Source: Saprospiraceae bacterium
GTDB taxonomy: Bacteria > Bacteroidota > Bacteroidia > Chitinophagales > Saprospiraceae
DNA: 64,000 bases
Assembly: GCA_028285545.1 (NCBI GenBank)
Contig: JANQPA010000010.1
Coordinates: 1 to 64,000 of the forward strand
Direction: 5' to 3'
Shown here: piece after piece, positions 9,146-17,022 of the stretch
Layout: every line of letters starts with the position of its first letter
Position numbering within the stretch: the stretch's first letter is position 1
Notes under the pieces: model-generated
Seen by the model: the letters and a program-made list of their open reading frames with translations, nothing else
The model's database searches: none
What the model was told of the DNA's origin: nothing
Position numbers and translations under genes: made by a program

Positions 9146-12100
9146 ACTCAACCATTATCCTCAATTCCACCCTGGTTCCCAAAGCATCCCCCTCTGGTGA
9201 AACCAGGTCAATGATTCGAACCGAAGTATCCGTATTATAAGCTTTATTAATGATATTGATTCGTTCCTGAGTGATATTCATACCCATAGAGGTTTTTTTA
9301 TGCCTCTTGGATCTGAGTTCTGAAGATCTTTTGCGACCTACCCCATTATCTTCTATAGAACACAACAAAAACTCTCCCTTCTTTTTCAGTTCAATCTGGA
9401 TGGTCCCACTTTCTTTTTTATGCATGAGTCCATGCCAGATGGCATTTTCCACATAAGGCTGCATTAGTAATGGAGGGATCTCGGTATTGTCAGGGTCCAG
9501 ATTTTCATCCAATTTAATATCGTAATCAAAGCTTTGCCGCAGCCGAAGGTTTTCCATATCCATATATAAGGCAAGAGCTTCTAATTCATCACTAATGGTA
9601 ACGTAATTGGATCTTGAATTTTGCAGAATCAATCGAATTAAACGAGAAAAATCGTTGAGGTATTCGGAAGCTTTTACAGTTTCATTTTTGATGATATAGC
9701 TTTCAATAGAGTTTAAACAATTGAAAATAAAGTGGGGATTCATTTGAGAGCGCAGTGCCTTAAGTTCCACACCAGCTAATTTATTTTCAAAAGCTGATTT
9801 TAATCGTTCAGCCTTCCTCACCTGATGCATTCGATATCTATAAAAGGCATAAGTACCGGTCAGCAATAGCACAAGGACAGCTCCCCTGAACCAGAGGCTT
9901 TCCCACCAGGGAATGGCAACGGAAAGATCTATTTTCAAAGGTTCTTCATTCCAAACACCATCCTGATTGGCAGCCTTAACCATAAAAGTGTACTTCCCCC
10001 CATCTATATTGGTGTAAGAAGCATAGGACCTCTGCCCGGAATATACCCAATCATCATCTACACCTTCCAATTTATACTGATACTTATGCTGGTCGGGGTT
10101 GGTAAAGCCGATGGAAGAAAATTCAAAAGAGAAATAATTCTCCCAATAATTTAAATCGACCTCCCGGGTAACAAATAAACTGGAATCTGACTCCCAGGGA
10201 TTGTTATACACATTAAAGCTGGTAAGGTAAGGCTGAGGCCTTTCCTGGTTGATTCTCAGTTTTGAAGGATCAAAAATGCTAATGCCCTTACGAAAGGCGA
10301 CTATTATTTCACCGCTGGATAGGGTTTCAATTTGATTTACGGTAGGAACGGTCAGTTCTTCATCTAACCATTGCAGGCCATCCAATTCATTATAAATTTC
10401 AACTCTTCTCCGGTCTGGAAAAATTTTTAAAATACCGGTATGGCTGATGGTCCAGAGATTATTTGCACGGTCAACCGCTAATTTGGAAACCCCCAATGGG
10501 GCATCAAGCTCCCCTTTTAGAATTTGAATGGAATCGGAGGAATTATTCTTGTCAAAAAATATCTTTTTGTAGATGCCCTTTTTAGGCTCCAATGGATTAA
10601 TGGCTCCCAAAATACCTTCCTCCTCATTACTTACCCATAGGATGCCCTCCTGGTCTTCAACAAAGTCTTCAGGTGTTTTGAAAGTATTTTCCGAATTATC
10701 ATCATTGAGGAAGAAATGAAAATCATCCTCTTCATAGGAATAATAAGCTATCCCTCCACAAATCGTTATCCAAATATGCTCCTGACTATCTTCGTAGAAA
10801 ATCCAGCGAAAACGTGGTTGTCGACAGGGTGAAAGCCATTCCGTCATGGAGGCAACCTCCCAGGTTTGTGAATTGATCCTATGCACGCCGGTGGACAATC
10901 CGCCCAACCAGATGTATCCTTTACTATCCAAAAACATATTGAGCCATTGTTGCTCTTCAGGCAGTTTTTGGGATACTGGATGCTCTATCATTGATTTTCC
11001 ATCAGGAGAAAGATAATACAAGCTTTGCCTCTCAAGGATCAGTAATTCTCCTGTTTCTAAAAGTGCTAAATCACTTCCGCCAAACAAGCGATTTTTATAT
11101 CCCTGGGGGCTTGGAATATGTTGCCATTTTTTGGTGACTAAATCAAATCGCTGGGCACCATTTCCCGCACTTACATTAAGAAAAATTGCTTTCTGATTGG
11201 GATCTTCCATCACTCTTTGAGTAATAAAAGGAGGAGAAGCTCCCGTTGTTTCATAGATGTTATTGGTAAACTGTGTTGCGGCGGGGTCATAAATGGCAAT
11301 GCCTTTGGTACCAGCCACCCAAATCCTGCCGCGCTGATCAATCATATCAATTTCATACTTTTTATTCTCATCGGGATTATTTGCCCAGGGATAGCTTACT
11401 TTATTGGTTTTTGTATCGATTTGAGCAACCCCCGAATTGCAACTGACCCATAATCCATCGTCTGACTTCTCAAACATTCTTCCAAAGCGCCAATCACCTT
11501 GTGGATATATTTGGTCAATTATTTCTCCAATTTCCGGATCAAAAACGCTTATTTGACCGGATTGATCCCTAATGTATAAATGACCAGAGCTATGTGCATA
11601 GATTTGCCGAATACCTAAAAAGGTAGGGTAGTCATAATTAAAAGTCTTTTGATCCTTATTAAAAGAAAATAAGCGACCATTGGTTCCTAACCAGATCACA
11701 TCGTCATTGACTTTATCTTGTTCAATGGCAGCAATTCTTTCAGGATCTTCTAGTTCAATGGGCTCTGGATTATATTGAATAAATTTATCGTAAACTTTAT
11801 CATATTCACAGAGTATGTTAGAGCGGGACCCTACCCACAGGGTACTTTGCTGATCCACATAGAGCCATGAAATATAGTTGGAGGGTAAAGAAGTAGAATC
11901 TTTATCATTTTCTATAAAAGTTCGAAAATGTCCCGTGCTGGGTTGGTATAAGTTTAAGCCGCTGAAAGTACCTATCCATACCTCTCCATTATTGGGATCA
12001 GCAGCGAGGCTGATGATAGAGTTCTGGGTCAAAGAAAGAGAATCTCCGGCCTTGTGGCGATATACCTCAATTTGTTTTCCATCAAATTTGGAAAGTCCAT

Positions 12101-12284
12101 CAAAACTCCCTATCCATACAAAACCATAAGCATCTTGAACCATTCCGCGCAGATAGTGATTAGGAAGTCCATCTTCAATTTGAACAACTCGGCTAGGTTT
12201 ATCAAGATCATACTGAGCCAATATTGACCCCTGAACCAGGATAATAAGTGAGAATATAAGACAGCTACATACTTCCTTTTTCAT
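9144..12284 (-). CDS. Propeller-type sensor histidine kinase (LytS-like kinase core), no adjacent regulator
   Basis: The 1046-residue membrane sensor has a signal peptide (residues 1-24) and then repeated two-component-regulator propeller blades (GLPNHYLRGMVQDAYGFVWI and many W[IV]GT units, to about residue 690). A Y_Y_Y domain follows near 715-785, one membrane helix near 795-815, and a short coiled coil. The kinase core is of the LytS/His_kinase type, with the phospho-acceptor H851 in LRSQMNPHFIFNCLNSIESY and an HATPase domain with ENAIWHGL and EDNGVGR. Such proteins sense an extracellular ligand through the propeller and phosphorylate a LytTR regulator. No regulator gene is adjacent, so the partner is unknown. 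Upstream lies an unrelated barrel gene in the same orientation after 290 bp. Confidence 0.92.
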   Translation of the reverse strand: MKKEVCSCLIFSLIILVQGSILAQYDLDKPSRVVQIEDGLPNHYLRGMVQDAYGFVWIGSFDGLSKFDGKQIEVYRHKAGDSLSLTQNSIISLAADPNNGEVWIGTFSGLNLYQPSTGHFRTFIENDKDSTSLPSNYISWLYVDQQSTLWVGSRSNILCEYDKVYDKFIQYNPEPIELEDPERIAAIEQDKVNDDVIWLGTNGRLFSFNKDQKTFNYDYPTFLGIRQIYAHSSGHLYIRDQSGQISVFDPEIGEIIDQIYPQGDWRFGRMFEKSDDGLWVSCNSGVAQIDTKTNKVSYPWANNPDENKKYEIDMIDQRGRIWVAGTKGIAIYDPAATQFTNNIYETTGASPPFITQRVMEDPNQKAIFLNVSAGNGAQRFDLVTKKWQHIPSPQGYKNRLFGGSDLALLETGELLILERQSLYYLSPDGKSMIEHPVSQKLPEEQQWLNMFLDSKGYIWLGGLSTGVHRINSQTWEVASMTEWLSPCRQPRFRWIFYEDSQEHIWITICGGIAYYSYEEDDFHFFLNDDNSENTFKTPEDFVEDQEGILWVSNEEEGILGAINPLEPKKGIYKKIFFDKNNSSDSIQILKGELDAPLGVSKLAVDRANNLWTISHTGILKIFPDRRRVEIYNELDGLQWLDEELTVPTVNQIETLSSGEIIVAFRKGISIFDPSKLRINQERPQPYLTSFNVYNNPWESDSSLFVTREVDLNYWENYFSFEFSSIGFTNPDQHKYQYKLEGVDDDWVYSGQRSYASYTNIDGGKYTFMVKAANQDGVWNEEPLKIDLSVAIPWWESLWFRGAVLVLLLTGTYAFYRYRMHQVRKAERLKSAFENKLAGVELKALRSQMNPHFIFNCLNSIESYIIKNETVKASEYLNDFSRLIRLILQNSRSNYVTISDELEALALYMDMENLRLRQSFDYDIKLDENLDPDNTEIPPLLMQPYVENAIWHGLMHKKESGTIQIELKKKGEFLLCSIEDNGVGRKRSSELRSKRHKKTSMGMNITQERINIINKAYNTDTSVRIIDLVSPEGDALGTRVELRIMVE

Positions 12285-12574
12285 GAAAATGAAGACAGAT
12301 TTAGGTAATTCAATTAAAGCAATATACAGATTTGTCTACAGTTTTCATGTTGAGCTAAAAAAAAATCTCGCTATTTAGCTTTTTACTGAAAACTCTAGAT
12401 CAAATTCTATAAAAGAAATCTGTCTAATTGAGAGAATGGATAAAGTTGGGGTAAGAATCTGCAAATTCTAAGCCCTAATTTGATATAAAGATACAGAAAA
12501 GGTGCTAAAAGAAGAGCATATCCTTAATTTTACCGTAATAGGACAAATAACTTTTAATTTTAATCCTTCAATAC

Positions 12575-13450
12575 TTAATTCGATTTCTCAAATCCATAGT
12601 TGATTCCGATAGATAATATTAAAGGCCGTAATAAGTCTCTTGTAATGGGAAATGTTTGCCATTCTTCTTTTACAAATTGGCTGCTAAACATTTGTCTGAC
12701 TCCAAGTTCCAATCGAATATTATTTAAAATAGAATAATGCACATTAACCATTCCACCAATTTGTGAATTTTGGAGGCTATTACCAGAACCATCATTTCGT
12801 TTTATTTTGACAAAAGTACACTTGTTCCCATTTGGGGATTCTTCCCTTTCAATTCTAAAAGCCTCGGATTTAGCATTTGAAATCAAAGGAGTTTGTAATA
12901 CGGCCCCAATTTCCAGATTTATTTTATTGTTAATAAATTGATACTGTAAACCAATCGGAACTATAAGATTAAATATAGATAAATCCACCCCTCTTTTTAT
13001 TTCACCAAGGTCTGATATTGAATTTTCATAAACATTACAAGAGGAAGTAAATTCCCTTGCAGGTACAGTGTCTTGTCGGATAACATCAAATTCTGAATCT
13101 ATTGCCCCTCCCATTATATTTAATGAGGTGTAGTTTAGCCCCAAACCAGTCCTTAAGGCAATTTTATTAGAAATTCGAATGGTGAAAAGGCCAAATACCT
13201 CAAATCCTAATTTTGGCTCATATTCCCGTTTATTAGTCACACTTACATTAACCAATTGTTCAAGCCATTGCTGACTGTTTAAAGGGCTGGCAAAATTAGA
13301 TTGATATTGATAGGTAGTCTGGTAAGCTTGGGTTTGCAAAAAATTGGTTCTTGCAGTAATTGAAAATTTATTTGTCTGACCAGAAAGAAAATTTATACAA
13401 ATGAATGAAGTAAATATAACAACTGGGACAATTTTCATAGGATTTATCAT
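12575..13450 (-). CDS. Outer-membrane beta-barrel protein (PorT-like)
   Basis: The 291-residue protein has a signal peptide (ending NFLSGQT) followed by alternating amphipathic strands. The strands include FGLFTIRISNKIALRTGLGLNYTSL, IVPIGLQYQFINNKINLEIGAVLQTP, and NNIRLELGVRQMFSSQF. The protein ends LILSIGINYGFEK. This is the pattern of the small Bacteroidota outer-membrane barrels annotated as PorT or OmpW-like family. A loop region contains two cysteines (near SSCNVYENS and NKCTFVK) that could form a disulfide. No substrate or partner can be inferred. It stands alone, diverging from the padR gene at 13739. Confidence 0.7.
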   Translation of the reverse strand: MINPMKIVPVVIFTSFICINFLSGQTNKFSITARTNFLQTQAYQTTYQYQSNFASPLNSQQWLEQLVNVSVTNKREYEPKLGFEVFGLFTIRISNKIALRTGLGLNYTSLNIMGGAIDSEFDVIRQDTVPAREFTSSCNVYENSISDLGEIKRGVDLSIFNLIVPIGLQYQFINNKINLEIGAVLQTPLISNAKSEAFRIEREESPNGNKCTFVKIKRNDGSGNSLQNSQIGGMVNVHYSILNNIRLELGVRQMFSSQFVKEEWQTFPITRDLLRPLILSIGINYGFEKSN

Positions 13451-13651
13451 TTAGTGCTGAAAAAATGGACACTACATAATACAGGTTCTACCCTAATAAA
13501 AAAAATTGTTTTCCAACAATTTCATTTTCATTATTGATGATGCTATCCGAAGTATTTAAATTCACCTTAAATATGGATAGTAAAAAGGACTTAGTATCCT
13601 AAATAGCATTTTCTTGACCACAAAAGGTAACTATCTTAATTAAGCAGGTAT

Positions 13652-13659
13652 TAAATTTG
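13652..13659 (+). promoter_or_regulatory. Candidate -7 element of the padR-permease operon
   Basis: TAAATTTG matches the Bacteroidota primary-sigma -7 consensus TAnnTTTG and lies 80 bp before the padR start. No clear TTG/TTTG -33 element is seen at the expected distance, so the promoter may be weak or activator-dependent. The tandem repeats at 13666-13735 begin just downstream, across the predicted transcription start. Confidence 0.45.
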
Positions 13660-13665
13660 CAATTA

Positions 13666-13735
13666 ATATTACTACAATTAGGAATTAATACAAAAAGATC
13701 CTAAATTGCAATATTACTACAATTAGGAATTAATA
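13666..13735 (+). repeat. 25-bp direct repeats upstream of padR, candidate operator
   Basis: A perfect 25-bp sequence (core ACTACAATTAGGAATTAATA) occurs at 13666-13690 and again at 13711-13735, with a 45-bp period, ending 3 bp before the padR start codon. The spacer contains GATCCTAAATTGC, which is roughly the inverse of GCAATT...AGGA, so inverted half-sites are also present. Further upstream, 13543-13548 CTATCC and 13575-13580 GGATAG form another inverted repeat. The position across the presumed transcription start suits autorepression by PadR. Binding is inferred, not shown. Confidence 0.6.
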
Positions 13736-13738
13736 GTT

Positions 13739-14080
13739 ATGAAAAAATACAGACTTGGAGAATTTGAAGAAATCGTCATGCTGACGGTAGGCATTTTATA
13801 TGGGAAGGCTTATGGTGTATCCATCAAAAAGGAGATAGAAAACAGGGCAGATCGAAAAGTCAGCGTTGGGGCCTTACAAGTTTCATTAAAGCGGCTTGAA
13901 AAGAAGGGCTACCTGGAATCTTATGCAGGAGAAAGAACAGAGGAGCGAGTGGGCCGCCCAAAACTATATTATAAAATAACAGCTCAGGGACAGCGGGCAA
14001 TGGAATATAACCATGAGCTCAGAAATAATTTATGGACTGCTCTGCCAAAATTTCTGACTGATCCTAAATTTAATATTTGA
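13739..14080 (+). CDS. PadR-family transcriptional regulator
   Basis: The 113-residue protein is a compact PadR winged helix: LGEFEEIVMLTVGILYGKAYGVSIKKEIE, the recognition part VSVGALQVSLKRLEKKGYLES, and the wing GRPKLYYKITAQGQRAM. It is the short PadR type without an extended C-terminal dimerisation domain. It is followed after a single base by a permease gene, a pairing repeated at 34857-31832 in this window. It probably represses its own operon in response to an envelope or small-molecule signal; this is inference from the family and from the repeats in the promoter region. Confidence 0.92.
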   Translation: MKKYRLGEFEEIVMLTVGILYGKAYGVSIKKEIENRADRKVSVGALQVSLKRLEKKGYLESYAGERTEERVGRPKLYYKITAQGQRAMEYNHELRNNLWTALPKFLTDPKFNI

Positions 14081-14081
14081 T

Positions 14082-16718
14082 ATGCCCTCCCCTACTCCAC
14101 CTAAATTTTTCCTCCGATTTTTTCGCTGGTTCTGTGATCCCGATTTACATTCTTTCATTGAAGGGGATTTACTTGAACTGTATGGAGAAAGAGCGAGGGA
14201 ATCTGGTAAACAAAAAGCAGATCGACGATTTGCCATAGATGTTCTGAAATTATTTAGACCTGGTATCATTCGATCTTTCCAATTCAGCAAATACCTTCAA
14301 AATCAACCAAGTATGCTAAAAAACTATTTTAAAGTAGCCTGGCGTCACCTCTTAAAGCATAAATTTTACTCTTTGATTAATCTTTCCGGGCTTACCATCG
14401 GAATGTCCTGTTTTATTCTAATCACCTTATACCTTCAGTATGAACTCAGCTATGACGATCACCATGAAAAAGCGGATCGAATTTATAGAGTCATTCAACG
14501 ACAGGAAGGTAATGTTTTTCGTGGGACAGATCTTTTCGCTGTCAATCCCGCTCCTTTAGCTCCTGCCCTGAAGGAAGTTTTTCCAGAAGTTGAAGAAGCC
14601 ATTACCATTAATGATCCAAGATATGCTAACGAGACCATCATTCTAGCCTATGAGGATAGGATATTTTCTCCTCGCATCTTATACGCTGATAAAAATATTT
14701 TTAATGTTTTTTCAATTCCAATAGTGGAAGGAACTGGAGGAATGAGCTTGGAAGATCCTAATTCCATATTACTCAGTCGATCCTTGGCCAAAAAATATTT
14801 TGGAGAGGAAGCCCCGATTGGTAAAAGTTTGATTTTTAATAAAGAGAAACTATTAACGGTAAGAGGTATTTTTGAAGATGTTCCCGAAAATCAACATTTA
14901 AAATTTGATTTTATTCTACCATTGGAGAGTTATCCGCATTACCAAAGAGATAAAAGTCGTTGGTACAGCAATAATTATAGAACCTATTTGGTCCTTCGTG
15001 AGGGTCATGACCCCAAGGTATTTGAGGAGAAATTGCTGTCCTTTGGTAAGGAAATTGAAGCTCGTTATACAGGAAATACCTTTGGAGCAAAATTGCTTCT
15101 TCAGCCAGCTAGAGACATCCACTTGCATTCCAAAGCAAATTTTGAATCTTCTGCAACCAGTGATATTCGATACATCTATCTTTTCGGTTCCATTGCCTTT
15201 ATTATTTTATTGTTAGCTGCTATCAATTATATGAATTTAGCTACAGCTCGATCGATCAACCGCTCAAAGGAAGTAGGAATGCGCAAAGTTTTAGGAGCCC
15301 GAAAAACACAATTGGTATCTCAATTTCTGGGGGAAGCCTTTCTTTTAACTGGCATTAGCTTTGTTTTGTCCATTGCTCTGGTAAAAGCATTGTTGCCGTT
15401 TTTTAACAATTTACTGGGAAAAATTATTCCTTTTAGTTTCTTAGGCAACAGCTGGTTTTTAATTGGTATGTTCATTACAGCACTGCTGATAGGTGGGCTT
15501 TCTGGTTTATATCCTGCCTTATTCTTATCTGGAGTCTCTCCTATCAAAGCGATAAAAGGTCGTTTTCTCAATAAATTTGGTCAAGGTAATCTCCTCAGAA
15601 ATGCCCTAATTGTAGGTCAATTTGCAGCAGCTGTTGTGCTAGCTATTAGCAGCATTATTGTTTACCAACAACTTCATTTCATACAAACTAAAAAATTAGG
15701 TTATAATAGAGACCAGGTTGTTTATGCGCCCTTTTATTTTAAGGAAATAAATGACAAATATGAAACGATCCGCAATGAGTTATTGACGCACCCTCAAATT
15801 ACTGAAGTTGCCCTGTCTAACAACCTTCCTATTGATGGAGATAATCAAGGCATAGTCCGCAATTGGGAAGGAAATGATGAAGAACGGGGCTTTGGTTGTT
15901 ACCGCCACTATGTGGATTACAGATTTCTTGATCTCTACGAAATAGAATTATTGGAAGGTAGGGCCTTTTCGCCCTTGCATCCGATAGATTCTACGGATAG
16001 CTACCTCCTAAATGAATCAGCTGTTTCCGCAATTGGGTGGACTCCAGAAAGTGCCATTGGAAAAGGTTTTCGAAATGGCCATGTAGTGGGTGTGGTTAAA
16101 GATTTTCACTTTCAACCTATGGATTTGAGTATTGAGCCGATGTTTATGATGTTGTATACTGCACAAAACACTTCTACGAAGTATGGTAATATCTCTATAA
16201 AAATCGGAATGGGTGAACTAGATCAAACCCTTGCTCATATCCAACAAACTTTTAAGCAGTTAGTACCAGATATACCGATTGAGCATCATTTTCTGGACGA
16301 GTCTTTTGATCGCTTATATGAATCTGAACATCGACTTGGTCAGGCTTTTAACATCTTCACTTTATTAGCCATATTCATTGCCAGTGTTGGCCTGTTTGGA
16401 TTGATTTCACACAGTGTGGTTCAAAGATCCAAAGAAATCGGCATCCGAAAAGTATTGGGAGCTACGGCCGGAAATATTGTCCAGCTATTATCAAAGGATT
16501 TTATAAAACTGGTTATAATGGCTGTTGTACTGGCCACTCCGATAGCCTGGTATTTAATGCAAAAATGGCTTCAAGGCTTTGCTTATCGTATCAGTATTGA
16601 TTGGTGGGTTTTCTTGTTGACGGGACTGGTGGCTCTATCTATCGCATTTTTGACGGTGAGTTTGCAGAGTTTAAAGGCAGCTTCGGTGAATCCGGCGAGA
16701 ACCTTGAAGCAGGAGTAA
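14082..16718 (+). CDS. FtsX/MacB-like permease with N-terminal permease-prefix domain
   Basis: The 878-residue protein opens with a cytoplasmic prefix of about 80 residues (FLRFFRWFCDPDLHSFIEGDLLELYGERARESGKQ is its signature region). This prefix is known from Bacteroidota permeases encoded next to PadR. The standard MLKNYFKVAWRHLLKHKFYSLINLSGL permease start follows internally at about residue 77. Two periplasmic domains and about eight membrane helices follow, with the turns KEVGMRKVLGA and KEIGIRKVLGA. It is translationally close to padR (TGA-T-ATG), so the two genes form one operon. No ATPase is nearby. The substrate is unknown; the prefix may replace or recruit a regulatory or ATPase partner, which is inference. 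Confidence 0.93.
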   Translation: MPSPTPPKFFLRFFRWFCDPDLHSFIEGDLLELYGERARESGKQKADRRFAIDVLKLFRPGIIRSFQFSKYLQNQPSMLKNYFKVAWRHLLKHKFYSLINLSGLTIGMSCFILITLYLQYELSYDDHHEKADRIYRVIQRQEGNVFRGTDLFAVNPAPLAPALKEVFPEVEEAITINDPRYANETIILAYEDRIFSPRILYADKNIFNVFSIPIVEGTGGMSLEDPNSILLSRSLAKKYFGEEAPIGKSLIFNKEKLLTVRGIFEDVPENQHLKFDFILPLESYPHYQRDKSRWYSNNYRTYLVLREGHDPKVFEEKLLSFGKEIEARYTGNTFGAKLLLQPARDIHLHSKANFESSATSDIRYIYLFGSIAFIILLLAAINYMNLATARSINRSKEVGMRKVLGARKTQLVSQFLGEAFLLTGISFVLSIALVKALLPFFNNLLGKIIPFSFLGNSWFLIGMFITALLIGGLSGLYPALFLSGVSPIKAIKGRFLNKFGQGNLLRNALIVGQFAAAVVLAISSIIVYQQLHFIQTKKLGYNRDQVVYAPFYFKEINDKYETIRNELLTHPQITEVALSNNLPIDGDNQGIVRNWEGNDEERGFGCYRHYVDYRFLDLYEIELLEGRAFSPLHPIDSTDSYLLNESAVSAIGWTPESAIGKGFRNGHVVGVVKDFHFQPMDLSIEPMFMMLYTAQNTSTKYGNISIKIGMGELDQTLAHIQQTFKQLVPDIPIEHHFLDESFDRLYESEHRLGQAFNIFTLLAIFIASVGLFGLISHSVVQRSKEIGIRKVLGATAGNIVQLLSKDFIKLVIMAVVLATPIAWYLMQKWLQGFAYRISIDWWVFLLTGLVALSIAFLTVSLQSLKAASVNPARTLKQE

Positions 16719-16742
16719 TTATTTGGATATACTAAACATAAT

Positions 16743-16904
16743 AAGAGGGCGTCTCATAACTCCTTCGTCGTTATTCAACGCCCAAGAATATTTTATTTAG
16801 GAGCAGTTTTGCTGGAAAAAACTTTGTTTTTTTCAGGAAAACTGCTCCTAAAAGAATATAATTGGCTGGCGAAAAAGGCCGAAGGTCTTTTGAGACAGCC
16901 TCTT
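16743..16904 (-). repeat. 162-bp palindromic interspersed element, copy 2 (inverted)
   Basis: Read on the minus strand it begins AAGAGGCTGTCTCAAAAGAC and ends GAGTTATGAGACGCCCTCTT, matching copy 1 at 644-805 almost base for base in the outer arms. The inner stem, built on GGAGCAGTTTT, is entirely different from the GAGAGCATTTTTTT stem of copy 1, yet the total length is identical. The flanks 16721-16742 and 16905-16927 are themselves inverted repeats (ACTAAACATAAT / ATTATGTTTAGT). The full palindrome therefore spans about 207 bp, as if the element had entered the loop of an existing terminator hairpin. It lies directly after the permease gene. Confidence 0.85.
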
Positions 16905-17022
16905 TATTATGTTTAGTATCCAAATATCAATTCTGAAAGCCCCTTTATAAATTGCCATTTTCGGTGAGAAAATATTTTACTCATATTTCTGGAAAAATTT
17001 TTCCCAAAAAATCTAAATTAAA

